From Antrodiella citrinella (Eukaryota; Basidiomycota; Agaricomycetes; Polyporales; Steccherinaceae), in the NCBI GenBank assembly GCA_004802725.1, contig SGPM01000059.1:56586-103786 (forward strand): a DNA stretch of 47,201 nt, in the 5' to 3' direction. A program made the position numbers and the translations under genes. The notes under the pieces were generated by a model. That model did no database searches. It was not told where the DNA came from and saw nothing but the letters and a program-made list of their open reading frames with translations. Shown here one piece after another: positions 1 through 11,819 of this stretch (position 1 is the stretch's first letter; each line of letters opens with the position of its first letter).

Positions 1-90
1 GNANNNNANNNNGGNCANGACGTNNNNCNNNTNNNANCTACNNCNTATCGATNNNTATGCNTATANGNNTGNNTTTGTGTGNTGTAGTTC

Positions 91-894
91 GTGTCTCACA
101 CTGNCGGAATCCTAGGATTCAGTACCTTGACTGGGTTCCTNCCAGCAGATGGTGTTGGTATTGTCGTGCTTGCGAATGCCGACACCAAAGCCGCAGCTGT
201 GGCGAAAATCACCGAACGTATCATTGAAGAGGCCGTTGGACTGTCAGGACTGTCTTTGAACGCACAATCCAGCAACCCTGAGCCGCGTCACCNAATTGTT
301 GCTAGGTCGACGCTGGCACTGGAGAAATACGCTGGTCGATACTACAACGAAGGATATGGCACGCTCTTACTCTGCGCACCGACCAGTACTTCCCCATCCC
401 CGGAGTGCCGCCAGGTCTTGGACGACTTCGCCACGGTAGAGAACNTTACCTCCACGCGCACACTGTACGGCTCGTACCCAGCTGCATATTCGTCCCACAT
501 CCGTATGCAGCACGTTGAGGGCGACAATTTCGGGTTGGCGTTCACTGCGTTGTTCCCCCGCGGGTACGGACGGGACGAGAGCGCGTTCCAGACGTGGACG
601 GAANGCCACTCGGACGATTTGGTCAAGTTCGTTCTGCAGGAGAATCCTGCTACCAACCAGACGGAAGTCGTATCTTTCGGCTTGATGGGAACGGAGGAAG
701 AGCAAGCAGCGAGGAAACGCAGTTTTCNCCAGCGACGAAAATCAACCCCAATGACAGCAGTTCATNCGGTTGGATGTGAAGTCGCATCGGGTGCGAGTCC
801 AAGGGGACGGGTGGTTGNCCNGTATGTATCTGAGGGTGGTTCTGACATTCTAGCTCTGGCTCTAGTGGTCATGACGCGCATCGGTGCAGAATAA
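91..894 (+). CDS. beta-lactamase-type serine hydrolase, C-terminal part
   Basis: This is the 3' end of a gene whose start and catalytic SxxK serine motif lie left of the window. The visible frame opens with a GxLGFSTLTGF...DGVGIVVLANAD stretch, which matches the region around the last active-site motif of class-C beta-lactamase/D-Ala-D-Ala-peptidase-like hydrolases in basidiomycetes. It is followed by a fungal-type C-terminal extension (YAGRYYNEGYGTLLLC, then a beta-rich segment to about nt 690). These proteins are thought to be secreted or cytosolic esterases/peptidases; the substrate is unknown. Many Ns make the reading uncertain. The last 60 codons lose family resemblance, so the true 3' end may be reached through an unrecognised intron before the stop at 892-894. 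Confidence 0.6.
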   Translation: MSHTXGILGFSTLTGFXPADGVGIVVLANADTKAAAVAKITERIIEEAVGLSGLSLNAQSSNPEPRHXIVARSTLALEKYAGRYYNEGYGTLLLCAPTSTSPSPECRQVLDDFATVENXTSTRTLYGSYPAAYSSHIRMQHVEGDNFGLAFTALFPRGYGRDESAFQTWTEXHSDDLVKFVLQENPATNQTEVVSFGLMGTEEEQAARKRSFXQRRKSTPMTAVHXVGCEVASGASPRGRVVXXYVSEGGSDILALALVVMTRIGAE

Positions 895-1254
895 AACACT
901 TGCATACTTTTGTNTTATCCTACGATATCAAGTCTCATATTATCTGACGTTGTGGGATCTCTGTATAAAATATTGCAGGATATTGCGTCTTCTGACTCTT
1001 CACGAGTTCATGTGCGCAGTGATCTAGGGCGCTTGATTGATCTAAATTTCTGTGGCACGACGTCGACACGAGTCAGNAACACAATTCTGTCTTGCACGCA
1101 TACTTGCATTCTACAGTGACCTGGAACAGTGGATCGTTGGGTATTGACAACACTTTTAGCCCCCCTGACNGTCAGCACTTTTTGATTAGCCTTCGAGGCC
1201 GACCTAGCCAAGACCTAGCCATAATATTGCAGGTACAATTATACCACTGACNGA
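895..1254. other. intergenic, nothing recognised
   Basis: This is the 360-base gap between two same-strand genes. It has several Ns and no frame with family resemblance. It probably holds the 3' end of the hydrolase transcript and the promoter of the cystathionine gamma-synthase gene. Confidence 0.5.
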
Positions 1255-3236
1255 ATGTCTGCAATTACTCTTGGAACATCTGTTCCAGCGTATACGGCNC
1301 ACGCGATATCTGTCTCACTTCCAACATGGGAGGACAACGTAGGATACGAGGAGGGGGANAAGAGAGTAGTCAATGCCATGGTCAACGGATACCCGAGATT
1401 CTTCATCCACTTGAGCATCCAGAAGGTGAGTCTCGACATCCCATCCCACAAAACCCAGTTAATTGAAGAGTTGAAATGGGACCCAGCTTNCCAAAATTGC
1501 CGTGCAAAAGTTTGGTACTCCCGATGAGCTGTGTCTCTTATTCCCAACGCGCAGAATTGCAGAAGGTTGCCGTACGTTCATGATCACCCGATCCTCCCTC
1601 GCCGGCCCCGTAGTTCCCGTACGACTCGTCCAGTATCTTATCAGCCCCGACACCCAATCCGCCCCAGCATCGCCGTCATCTTCCCCAATCGAGCTACACA
1701 TCGCACTCTTCCCCGCCGCATCCTTCCCACTCGCCAAACAGTTCTGGCAACACACTGGGCTGGGTATTTCAAGTCGCCTAGCCGACCGATGTCTCTCCAT
1801 GATCTCAGAAGAACCTACCACCCCTTCACCGATAGCGATCCGCAAACCGACGAAGGCCAGTAACCGTCATTACGCTACTCGACCGACGTCTATGCCACCA
1901 AGATCTACACCGCCACGGCCTCTTCAGCTGGAGGACGATCTGGACGCTACGTACCTAGAAGAACGGTATGGACGCAATGCACCTGTGGAGTCGGCCGTAT
2001 CTGTCAAGCGCGCTATGCGACGCAGGATAGCTGGTGTGCTCATGAGGGACAGTCCGAGTGACTGGGCGGAGGTCGGGAAGCAGAATATTGAGCTTGGACC
2101 GAGTACTAGAGGGATCAAGGAGGTGACGGAGGACGACGTGTTCCTATATCCCACTGGCATGACTGCCATTTGGAGTGCGCATCAGCTGGCACTCGGCATA
2201 CGACCACCAGGGAAGAGTGTGTGCTTCGGGTGAGTAACTTTGGGTCTTTGTCTTCATTCGTATGACTGACTTCTAAACGTTTTCTAGCTTTCCGTACACT
2301 GACACGCTCAAGATATTGGAAAAGTGGGGTCTGGGCTGTCACTTTCTCGGACATGGGCTCGACTCAGACATAGACGAGCTAGAGAAGATCTTGGCTAGTG
2401 ACGACGGCAACATCGTGGCTCTCTTCACGGAGTTTCCATCCAACCCTCTTCTGCGCTGTGCAGATCTGCCTAGGCTGCGTGCGCTCGCCGACAAGCATGG
2501 GTTCCTCATTGTCGTAGATGAAACCCTGGGGAACTTTGTCAATGTCGAAATCCTTCCTTTTGCAGATGTTGTTGTCAGCAGTCTATCCAAAGTATTCAGT
2601 GGTGATGCCAATGTGATGGGTGGAAGGTACATCCGCATTTTTGAATTAGTTTCATTTGTTAGCTGACGTTATACCCGAAGCCTGGTGCTCAATCCAAAAA
2701 GCCAAAACTACGCCACCCTCAAGTCTTACCTCACACAAACCTACGAAGACACCTACTTCGACGAAGACGCGATCTACATGGAACGCAATTCACGCGACTT
2801 CCGCTCCCGCATCCGCACGATCGACCACAACACCGAAGCCGTCTGCGACTTCCTGCACGCACATATCGCGCCCAACGGTGTAGTGAAGAACGTGTACTAC
2901 CCGAAATACACAACGCCACATCACTACGAGCGGTGCCGCGTCTCGTCCGAATCGGGGTTCGGTGGCCTGTTCTCGTTAACGTTCGTTTCGCCAGAAGCAG
3001 CGCGTGCGTTCTTCGACGCTTTGCCTTGTGCCAAAGGGCCAAGTCTGGGAACGAACTTCACGTTGGCGTGTCCGTACACGATCCTAGGCCATTACTTGGA
3101 GCTCGAGTGGGCGGCGAAGTATGGGGTTGAGGAGGGCCTTGTGAGAGTGAGCGTGGGGATGGAGGAGAGGGAGCCGCTGTTGGATCAGTTTCGGATAGCT
3201 TTGAGGGCGGCTGAGCAGGTCTCAAGCTCGACTTGA
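1255..3236 (+). CDS. STR2: cystathionine gamma-synthase (Cys/Met-metabolism PLP enzyme)
   Basis: This enzyme joins an activated homoserine ester with cysteine to make cystathionine, the first step of transsulfuration toward methionine. Four exons fit GT-AG rules and keep frame: 1255-1425, 1487-2229, 2288-2626 and 2681-3236, giving 602 residues, about the size of fungal Str2. The N-terminus has the fungal pattern [16 protein letters not shown]...GYPRFFIH. The PLP-binding fold shows [21 protein letters not shown] and VVDETLGNF, and the Schiff-base lysine lies in [16 protein letters not shown] near the end of exon 3. The C-terminus has VRVSVGMEE, the usual substrate-loop arginine region. Fungal Str2 proteins carry a long N-terminal region before the PLP domain, as here. 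Alternative: another Cys/Met-family lyase, but the N-terminal motif favours gamma-synthase. A few Ns affect exon 1 only. Confidence 0.9.
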
Positions 3237-3708
3237 CGGAACGGGAAAAGGGGAGATATCGATCTAGGACTCTGCATCTATTGTATTATCTTACAACGCA
3301 TTTTTCGCTGCATTAGAAGACTTCAACACGTCTCCTAACCACGCTATGTACAGTCAAACTGTCTACTTCGCTCAAGCGGATCAAAGTATTCAGCGTCACA
3401 GTATGGAAGCGGGTGCCTTTGCTTTGAGCAAGTTTCAGGATCGTAAACCACTTTCAGAGGCGGCCCAGTATCATACATGCTCAGTACATATTATTGGTAC
3501 AAATGTCTTTGCGTGTCCTTGCGTATGAGATAAATACAATAAAGATATGTCAATAAAAAGAGCCAGGATGATCATCGTCCAGGGATCTGAGAGGTCCGTA
3601 TACACACCGAGAAACATGACAGGAGGAGGGTCAAATCTGCACAAGATCAAGTAACAAGCACAGGATCCACAGGTGTAGATCACACCACACTGTTGATGTA
3701 CAAAACTG
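3237..3708. other. convergent intergenic region
   Basis: This is the gap between the 3' ends of the cystathionine gamma-synthase gene (+) and the DUF6533 gene (-). Both transcripts should terminate here. No coding frame shows family resemblance, and I see nothing else in it. Confidence 0.5.
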
Positions 3709-5579
3709 TCAGCGCAATGCAACGGTCATCACAGATGATCGATGAATGGCAACGCACCTATCGGACGCCTTAACCTGCGCTTCCAAACCATCCCTCTCAA
3801 ACGCTTCAAACGTCATCGATATCACACTCTCGCTGTCCTGCGACCTCAATGACCCCGCATCGCCTGGCCTCTCGAACAAAATCGGCACGGCATCGGTCGC
3901 TCCCGCTCCGCCCTCTTCGTCAAGGTGCAAGATCCCAATTAACATAGGATCCTTCGAGAACACCTCCTCGCGCTCTGGCTCTTCGTCATCCCCGTGCTCC
4001 AAGTCTTTCTCTGACATCGTGGCGAGAGGAGCACCCATGTTGCCCGTGACGCTATTTGCGAACCGGAGGTCGCTGAACCGGGACGCGTGGAAGGATTTGG
4101 AGGATTCGTCGGAGACGATGTAGACGCGGCGCAAGTTGAGGAGAAATCGGGAGATGAGGATGGCGGTGATCCTGATTTTCATTTGAGAAGAACGTGTAAG
4201 ATAGATGGATCATAAATCTGGGGAGTTCAATGAACTCACACGTCGGAGAGCGCAGGCACAGCGCCGAATTTCTGTGTATTGATTCAGCATGACCTGTCAA
4301 GACACGACAGCGATAAACGACAAACCTGTTCTTTGATTGCGATCAGGTTGACCACGTTGAGAGTGAACATAAATCTGTAGCACGGAGATTTAGGTAATCG
4401 TCAACGCCGAGTGTGAACGATCACTCACAGGAAATAGAGAGTCCCGTCTCTCAGCAACATCACGCCCAACGATGACTTCACCCTCAGCTTGAAGGTGCGC
4501 ATGATGTCTGCTGTTCGAATCCAAGTGAGTATCAAAATGATCGCGTCGGCAGCCATGGCGAAGATGCGGTTGAACACGCTAACTGTAATGTGGAAGGTCA
4601 AGTGGTGTCTTTTAGATATAAAACAACAAACTTACGACTGCGAGTAGGAAGGGTACATGAGTCTCGGATTAGAAGGAAGAATGAAACGAGGTTGGCGACA
4701 CTTACATCGGCGCAGCCCCAGTATTGAGATTCACCACTTCTCCACATCCAGAAAATGGCAAAGGTGTAGCTACGATTTGGATGGTGGTGTAGTAATACTG
4801 ACATCCCGAGTAGCGCGTCATGAGGGATACTTAGACAACGACGAAGTTCAGTCACTCACAATGTTGATAATCGGGGTGACCAGTCCGAGAAAGAGAACAA
4901 AAAGGAAGATTCGGCGGTCGCTCGACCAAACGGCGAAAAGACGTAGTGCCATGAACACTAAAGGCGAGATGAGTCAAGATTCAACAGGGAAAGGATAGAG
5001 GTGCATACTGGCAACGGTTAGCTCTACCAAGATTGTGAGCCCCTCACTGGCCCGCATTATTCCAATACATCTAGCGTAGCTCGTCTCTCAACATGAGTTT
5101 TGCATAGTACACGAGCAAGACTTACATCTGGAGATCGATTGTTAGGACTAGTCTCTTTAAGCTCTAGGAATGACTCACCTTGTCTGCCTGTGCCTCCGAG
5201 CTCACAGTATACCAGGGCCATAACTGCACGACCATAAGGATCCGATACAGTAATGTCACATATCGGTTGAGTAAGAACAGGACGGTAACTCCGCTGAACT
5301 TGCCCTTCCAGACGCATTTTATCTCGTCTGACAGTGTGAGAAAATAGTCATAAATAAGAAGAGCTACCGATGCGCACGAAAACACGTGAGTACTGTGGCG
5401 GCGACCGCACATATGGTAGAACACCATTCACCTAGGGCTGCAACAGCACACGAATTGGCCGTGACCCTGTGAGATCACATTGTCAGATTTGCTCATCGCG
5501 GACGAAACATTGACACTCACATTTCTTCAAATTTTTCCGCGACCAGCGCTTTAAGCTGGGCTTCGTCGACCTGCGACAT
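3709..5579 (-). CDS. DUF6533 multi-pass membrane protein
   Basis: This is a basidiomycete-specific membrane protein of unknown function. The start at 5579 reads MSQVDEAQ; exon 1 is 5579-5521, a tiny exon 2 is 5466-5432 and exon 3 begins at 5363. Splicing gives NSCAVAALALLIYDYFLTLSDEIKCVW, the hallmark of DUF6533 (a first membrane helix with a YDY...LTL.DEI...W core). It is followed by LFLLNRYVTLL, the second helix. Further short hydrophobic exons lie between 5180 and 4190. The last exon (from about 4180) starts with ISRFLLNLRRVY, the standard end of helix 7 in this family, then an acidic cytoplasmic tail of about 140 residues (EHGDDEEPEREE). The topology resembles a seven-helix receptor, but no ligand or partner can be inferred. 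Internal exon boundaries are not all resolved; about ten introns are needed. Confidence 0.7.
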
Positions 5580-6789
5580 GATGCGGCAGCACCTGGAGAC
5601 AAAAAAGAGGAAGTCGAGAGATTCAGGGAAAACTCCAAGACTACCGCATCTTGCAAGTACGAAAGCAGACCCTGGTTATGAAGCTCCCTATAGACGCCAA
5701 GTCTTTGGTCGTACCTATGTAACATCTCAAACCACGGCCTGTGAGATGGGAGCTGTGTGTAATTAGACGCAAATGCTACTAGTAACATCATTATAGCGTC
5801 AAAGGACGACCATGAACAGACACCGCAAAGACAGCATATTGATCCTCAAAGATCGCGGAGACAGGAAGAATCACCGTCAAACAGGTACATCTCAAGTCGT
5901 TTGCCGTCTTGATCAGAAAGTGCAAGAGGGCAATGAAGCCTTTTCAGATCATTCTCTGTACGCTCGTCCCCAGCACTGGGGCCAGCAGTTGGCGGGTACA
6001 CAGTAGAATCTCATCAGCCTGGAGGCAAAGCTCGTCTTAATTATCCCGCAATCAGAATACCTGTGTTTTGCTTGTCAGTGAAATTGATGGGATTTAAACG
6101 CCGCGAACGATAAACCAAGATGTTTCACGTACGAATGCTCAAAACATCATACAGTTAGATACTTTGTAGCTCTCGCCACGAGGGCCGTGGCGCATTCGTT
6201 GGAGCGTTTGACGCAGGGCCATTGCATCCTGATCCTAACCACAACGGAGTCTTTGCGTTTCACATTCACATTCGGATCTGTGTCTATACCGAATACTCCA
6301 GCCTGAGGAAGTATAGAATCTGGAGAGAGAGGCAGAGGTTATGCAACCATCGTTGTACAGTTGAAGAATCGGAGGCATCAGGAGCCTTACTGTCCGCCAA
6401 AGTTGGAGCCTGGTATTACACTTCATTAGAAAACACTGACTGTAGATACACCTGGGAGCATACCTTATAAGACAAAGCAAGTCATTCGTGTATGTCGCTT
6501 TGCGTTGGAGGCAAGTTGGAGGTGTTCTCTACTACTACTGACGAATGAGTTTTCGCGTCACTGAGACTCAATTTACGGTCACACATGTGTCACATTACGA
6601 GCCGGTTTGGCGCTGTGATCCGCCCGACAAAGGCTGTCACGCTCTGGTCACCGGAACTGAGAGAGAGACTCAGAAAGAGAATGTAAATTCCGGACCTCGG
6701 TCTAGCAAATATAAACTTGGAATTCAAAAGCTTACTCGAACCTATCAATTGTTGGATCTTTGCAACGAAAGCTGGAGCTCGTCGTCGTC
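5580..6789. other. 1.2-kb divergent intergenic region
   Basis: This lies between the starts of the DUF6533 gene (-) and the 2-oxoadipate dehydrogenase gene (+). Short open frames exist on both strands (for example 6222-6470 + and 6235-6480 -), but none has a recognisable motif, consistent splice signals or a frame preference. I take it as promoter and 5' UTR sequence for two genes, without an identifiable element. Confidence 0.45.
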
Positions 6790-9700
6790 ATGAGAGGTAT
6801 CCGCAGCTCTCGCTATCTCAGTCGACGCAGTATTCGCAGCTACCACGACCACTCGTATGGCTATCGTCAATCTCGTTCGTTAGAGCTACCAGATTGTGAG
6901 TTACTACAATTCCACCTCTCTCTTCACTATTGACGCGTCTTCTCTAGACAGTCCTACTCAACTCACAAACAGGACCGCAAACGCGCCCTTGTTGCGTTAC
7001 GTCGACTCCCTGCGCACTCACGGACACCGTGCAGCACGAATCGACCCTCTTGACATCCTACAGCGCGAGGAAGTAGCTGCACTGAACCCGGCGCGCTATG
7101 GACTCGTCGATTGCCATCAGAAATACGACGTCAATGGTATCCTATGGACCAAACCCGTCGGTGTCGACTCAGAGGAACCCGTGGAATGGACATTGTCGGA
7201 CATCACGCGTCACCTTCGAAGTGTGTACGTGGATCGGATCGCATACGAGTACATGCATTCGCCATCGAAGACGGAGAGGCTTTGGTTTTCGAACATGCTA
7301 GAGTCGGAGCACGCGGTGGCAGGGGTGAAGTCGAAGGAAGGAAGAGAGAGGATATACCGTCTTCTGGCTGAGAGTGAGACTTTTGATCAGTTCATGCAGA
7401 CGAAGTTTCCGAACGTTAAACGATATGCCTTGGAGGGCGGTGAGTCTATGATTCCGGCTTTGGACACACTGTTCCGCGTCGCATCTCAAGGTGAGTGGTA
7501 TGTTTGCAAGTGTCTAATAAGGCTGACGTCTGCACAGATGGGGTTGAGCATATCACTATTGGAATGGCTCACCGTGGACGACTAAATTTGCTTACCGGTC
7601 TCTTGGAGTATCCGGCTCGCGCGCTCTTCCATAAGGTCAAAGGTAACTCGGAGGTCCCAGAAGACCTAGGTGCATCTGCCGATATCATCAACCACCTTTG
7701 TGAGTCAGTCTTTGCCCCGTCTACTGCATCCCTTACTGAGACTTCTGACACATAGTCGCTTCGCCGTCTCTGCAATACGACGGTGCACCGAAGCCAGTCA
7801 AAGTCTCCATGCTGCCCAACCCGTCCCATCTTGAAGCTGTCAACCCTGTCGGTCTCGGGAAGACGCGCGCGAAACAGTTTGCGATGATGAAGACTCTTTC
7901 GCAGGAGCCCGGGGACTGCTTCCCAGGCGACAAGGTCATGTGTCTGCAACTGCATGGGGATGCAAGCTTCACTGGTCAGGGTCTCGTCATGGAAGGTCTG
8001 GGTCTGAGTAAGTCAATCGCGCTTTTCAACATACTGCCATACTCAGCCTTCATGCAGGTAATCTACCACACTACTCCGTCGGTGGTAGTGTGCATTTGGT
8101 CGTCAAGTAAGCAGTTCTCTTTTTCATGTTTTCGTCATGCTGACGTTTGCTGCAGCAATAGGTATCATCTTCCAACGCTATATTTCGAAGAACTCACTGC
8201 TGACTGGACCATAGTATCGGATATACAACACCGGGTTCCAGCGCACGGTCTTCGCTCTACTGCTCTGACATAGGTAAAATGATCAACGCACCGGTTCTGC
8301 ATGTCAATGGAGATCATCCAGAAGGTGTGCTTCTCGTGTTGACATCGTAGCGTTGATTGTAACTCTTCAGCAGACGTGGCCCGGGCAGTCGAAATCGCAT
8401 TTAAGTACAGGAATCACTTCCGCAAGGTAATAACTCCGTATTTCTTGACAATGCACGAGATCAAGGCTCACCTGTCGTAGGATGTCATTATAGATCTGAT
8501 CGTCTACCGTCGCTGGTGAGTGCCAAATCGCTCGGTTAGTTTGTCAGCGTTCACGATCCGCACAGGGGACATAACGAGCTCGACGAACCTGCCTTTACGC
8601 AACCGCTCATGTACGAGAAGATCCGGTCCCGACGCTCTGTCCCCGTGCTCTACGAGGATCAACTTATCGTTAGTATCCACTCTGTCCACAATTGTTCTGA
8701 ATCTGACTTTTGACTGGCACCTGGTCAACAGGAAGACAAGGTCATCACCCAATCCTCGGCCACCTCCATCCGCGAAACGTACAAATCCCACCTGACAGCC
8801 GAACTGGACGCGTCAGATTCGTACGTCCCGCGTGCGACGATGCTCGAGCGACAGTGGAATGGACTGAGCTGGCCACGCGACGCAACGCACAAAGGCAGGT
8901 ATCCTGATACGAGCGTGCAGAAGGATACGCTGCTCGATGTGGGGAGGGCCAGTGTTACTGTACCGGAAGGCTTCGTAAGTGATTGCGTTTTTCTATCAGC
9001 TCTGAAATCTGTGTAGAGACTAATTGCCGTCCGGTCGCTTCCAGGAGATCCACCCGCGTCTCAGTCGGCATGTCGGAAATCGCCTCAAGGCACTGGATGC
9101 TGGCAAGGCATTGGACTGGGCAACAGCTGAGGTTCGTGAAAGCTCACAATTGATGCATTCGTACTCCGTCTTATTGGATGGATGTGTAGGCCTTGGCATT
9201 TGGGTCGCTCATGGTGGACGGATACGANGTCAGGATCTCCGGACAAGATGTTGGTAGAGGAACGTTCAGTCAAAGGTAAGGACACCGAACCAAGCTGCTT
9301 GTTTTAAACGTTGCTCACAAATGCGTGATCTGTCTTGGTGATGTAGACACGCAATGTTAGTAGATCAGACTTCGGAAGCAGTCACCGTGCCTCTGAACGC
9401 CGCACTGCAATCTGAAGGAAAGCTTGAGCTCGCGAACAGTATGCCCCCTTCGACTTCATCGTTGTAAAGAGGCTACTGATTCCTTTATGTCAGGTTCCTT
9501 GAGCGAATATGGTGTCCTTGGGGTAAGCAATTCCGAGTTTCCAGTCTACGCAAGCTCACTAGAGGGTGATAGTTCGAGTATGGTGTGAGCTGGGAACGAC
9601 CAGACATTCTACCCATCTGGGAAGCTCAGGTTTGTTGTTTCCTTCTCACATCCACAGATTGTAGTCTAATGTAACTCATTGCAGTTTGGTGATTTCTTCA

Positions 9701-10769
9701 ACGGGGCTCAGGTATTATGTTCACCTCCCTTCTCGTGGACTTTGATCTTACACCCTGCAACAAACAGATCATCATCGACACGTTTATTTCTTCTGCTGAG
9801 AGTAAGCCAGCTCCTACTTCTCGTCTTTCCTTTCAGCCTGGCTGACTACAGACTCTCAAGCAAAATGGCTGAGACAGAGTGGAATTGTGCTTCTACTTCC
9901 GCATGGGTAAGCCTCAAGGGGAGTTGTGATGATCCTCGCTACATCTACTTATTCACTTTGTTCAGGCTTGATGGCGCAGGCGCAGAACACTCGTCGTCTC
10001 GTCTAGAACGTTGGCTACAGGTAACTCTTCCCATTCGATCATTCGAGTCCATAGCTGATCCACAGGGATAGCTCACCAATGATGCGCAAAGCCCTGATGC
10101 CAACGAAAATGTGAACATGCATGTTGTGTTCCCAACGACCCCGGCACAGTACTTCCATTTGCTACGCAGACAGATGAAACGGTCATTCCGGAAACCTCTC
10201 ATCGTCGCTGCGCCAAAAGCCCTTCTGCGTCTCCCAGTACGTTCCATCTCTTCATCGTCGCCCACATGAGTAGCACTGATACAAATCATTTCCTTCGTTC
10301 GCAGGCAGCGACGTCCCCTCTAGCAGACATGGCTCCTGGCACGGTCTTCTCCCCCGTTCTCGACGACCCCATCGCATCATCATCCAGGGACAGTATCACT
10401 CGTCTCGTCTTCCTCACTGGCAAGCTCTACTACGACCTCGTTAAAGAACGCGCCACCCGCCCCTCTTCCTCCGTCGCGTTCATCCGGGTCGAAGAACTCT
10501 CACCGCTCCCTGTCTCCGCCCTCCGGTCCGTGATCGCCTCATACCCGAACGCAAGCGAGTACCTGTGGGTGCAGGAGGAGCCGAGAAATCAAGGCGCGTG
10601 GACGCACGTACACGAGAGGCTAGACGCGTTGGTGATGGAGTATAGAGGTGAGAGTGGGAAGGTTGTGTATAGAGGCAGGGTGCAGGACGCGGTACCTGCG
10701 CCGGGTGTGGCGAAGCATTATCAGGCGCAGCAGAAGGGGGTTATCGCGGCTGCGTTTGAGGACCTATGA
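6790..10769 (+). CDS. DHTKD1: DHTKD1-type 2-oxoadipate dehydrogenase E1, mitochondrial
   Basis: This thiamine-diphosphate E1 subunit decarboxylates 2-oxoadipate (lysine/hydroxylysine/tryptophan breakdown) and passes the acyl group to a lipoyl E2 in mitochondria. I resolved 22 exons, all GT-AG, giving 934 codons in one frame; human DHTKD1 has 919 residues. The N-terminus [13 protein letters not shown] is arginine-rich like a mitochondrial presequence, followed by YHDHSYGY, as in DHTKD1. Conserved blocks in order are [58 protein letters not shown] (ThDP/Mg site), the NN..GYTTP loop, [40 protein letters not shown] (pyrimidine domain) and VEELSPLP..L (C-terminal domain). The N-terminal block lacks the long extension of OGDH/Kgd1, which separates it from 2-oxoglutarate dehydrogenase. 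The gene appears intact although no single open frame is longer than about 230 codons. Confidence 0.92.
8156..8161 (+). other. DHTKD1: 6-nt microexon of the DHTKD1-type gene
   Basis: The six bases CAATAG lie between a 49-nt intron (8107-8155, GTAAGC...CAG) and a 53-nt intron (8162-8214, GTATCA...TAG). With it, the joined protein reads VVNNSIGYTTP, the same length as VNNQLGYTTP in human DHTKD1. Skipping it keeps the frame but loses two residues of a conserved active-site loop. This is a direct reading of splice signals plus the family pattern; no transcript was available. Confidence 0.7.
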
Positions 10770-10850
10770 GCGCAATTGTACGGCTTCGTCGCCCATAACT
10801 GCCTGGCTCATAAGCGGACTGCGGTGCGTAGGAATATGAAAGAACCAAGA

Positions 10851-11752
10851 TTACATAGGGGTTAAGGATGCAATCCTAACGCGTGCTGGGTATGTTGAAG
10901 TATCAGATGCACTGGCGGCCCCTGTTACGGAGAAGATGGTGCTGAACATGACGGTTGTCCCTGTAGACGACTGTGTAACTGCTGGTCGAGGATCGTGTGC
11001 GCGCTGTGCGGTCCTTCTGGGACCCTTGAATTCCTTGACCTCTGTGCGTGGCAGGTTGGGATGAACAACGACGAAATATCGACTACGATGAGTTAGAGAA
11101 AAGACGCACCACACCCCAGGATGTCAGAGTCCCGCTCAGCCGAAGGCGTCGACTTCCACCAATGTCTCCTTCGTGTTCTACGCACGGCCACACCAAACGA
11201 GATTGCCACGATCAACAAAATACATACACCCATGAGGATACCAGCTATCACCCCGGCTGAAAGCTTGATTAATGGTGTGTCGTCCGAGTCGGTCCTGGTA
11301 TTAGCCCTGGCAGTCGTCACTTGGAAATGATCAATGCTGAGCGTCCTGCCTTCTTCTACAAGCGATATGTTCAACGTGTGTACCCCGTATGTCAAAGGTG
11401 GAGAGGTGTATATCGTTCCTTGGAGGCCGTATTGGAGTACGTCGATCGAGTTGGATACAGATGAATCCGTTCCGTCCAGCACGTATATGGTTTGGCCTGA
11501 CGTGATGTTCACTGGACCAACGACAGTTATTGCTGTGCCTATTTCAAGGAGCAGTCAGAATTAGTATTGATCGTGATGTTTTATAGAAGACGTACCGTTG
11601 AACTTGAGAAATGCCCAGGCCGACCTGAACGATGTGGAATGCAATGTAAACCCATCCTCCAGCGCAGCCCCGGTCTCTGGTGTCCATGCACCAGTAGGAC
11701 CGTAAGTGACACTATGATCTGAGTCGTCGACGATAACAGTATTGTCCGACAT
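10851..11752 (-). CDS. single-pass membrane protein with Thr/Ser-rich ectodomain
   Basis: This is a basidiomycete-type membrane protein of unknown function. From the ATG at 11752 it reads MSDNTVIVDDSDHSVTYG, then a beta-sandwich-like ectodomain. The second exon follows an intron after the codons for KFNG (GTACGT...TAG) and continues TAITVVGPVNITSGQTIYVLDG. The ectodomain ends with THLT-like N-glycosylation sites (NISL), then one hydrophobic helix near 11270-11200 (LSAGVIAGILMGVCILLIVAISF) and an RRTRRR stop-transfer cluster. The cytoplasmic tail crosses one more intron and ends at the TAA at 10851. No signal peptide is visible at this start, so an upstream exon may be missing. Its 3' end lies only about 80 bases from the tail-to-tail 2-oxoadipate dehydrogenase gene. 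Confidence 0.55.
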
Positions 11753-11819
11753 TCCAGATCGCTACTCAAGGAGACGTTGAGGACTTGGAAGAGATGTGCG
11801 TTAACCTGTGAGCACATCG

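Noticed and set aside
6790..10769. Interpretation of the 2-oxoacid dehydrogenase gene as a broken pseudogene
   Set aside because: No long continuous frame is visible, but 22 exons with GT-AG introns join into one 934-codon frame covering the whole family, so the fragmentation is due to introns.
6790..10769. Assignment as 2-oxoglutarate dehydrogenase (KGD1)
   Set aside because: The N-terminal part matches the short DHTKD1 type ([11 protein letters not shown], no long OGDH N-terminal extension) and the total length is close to DHTKD1.
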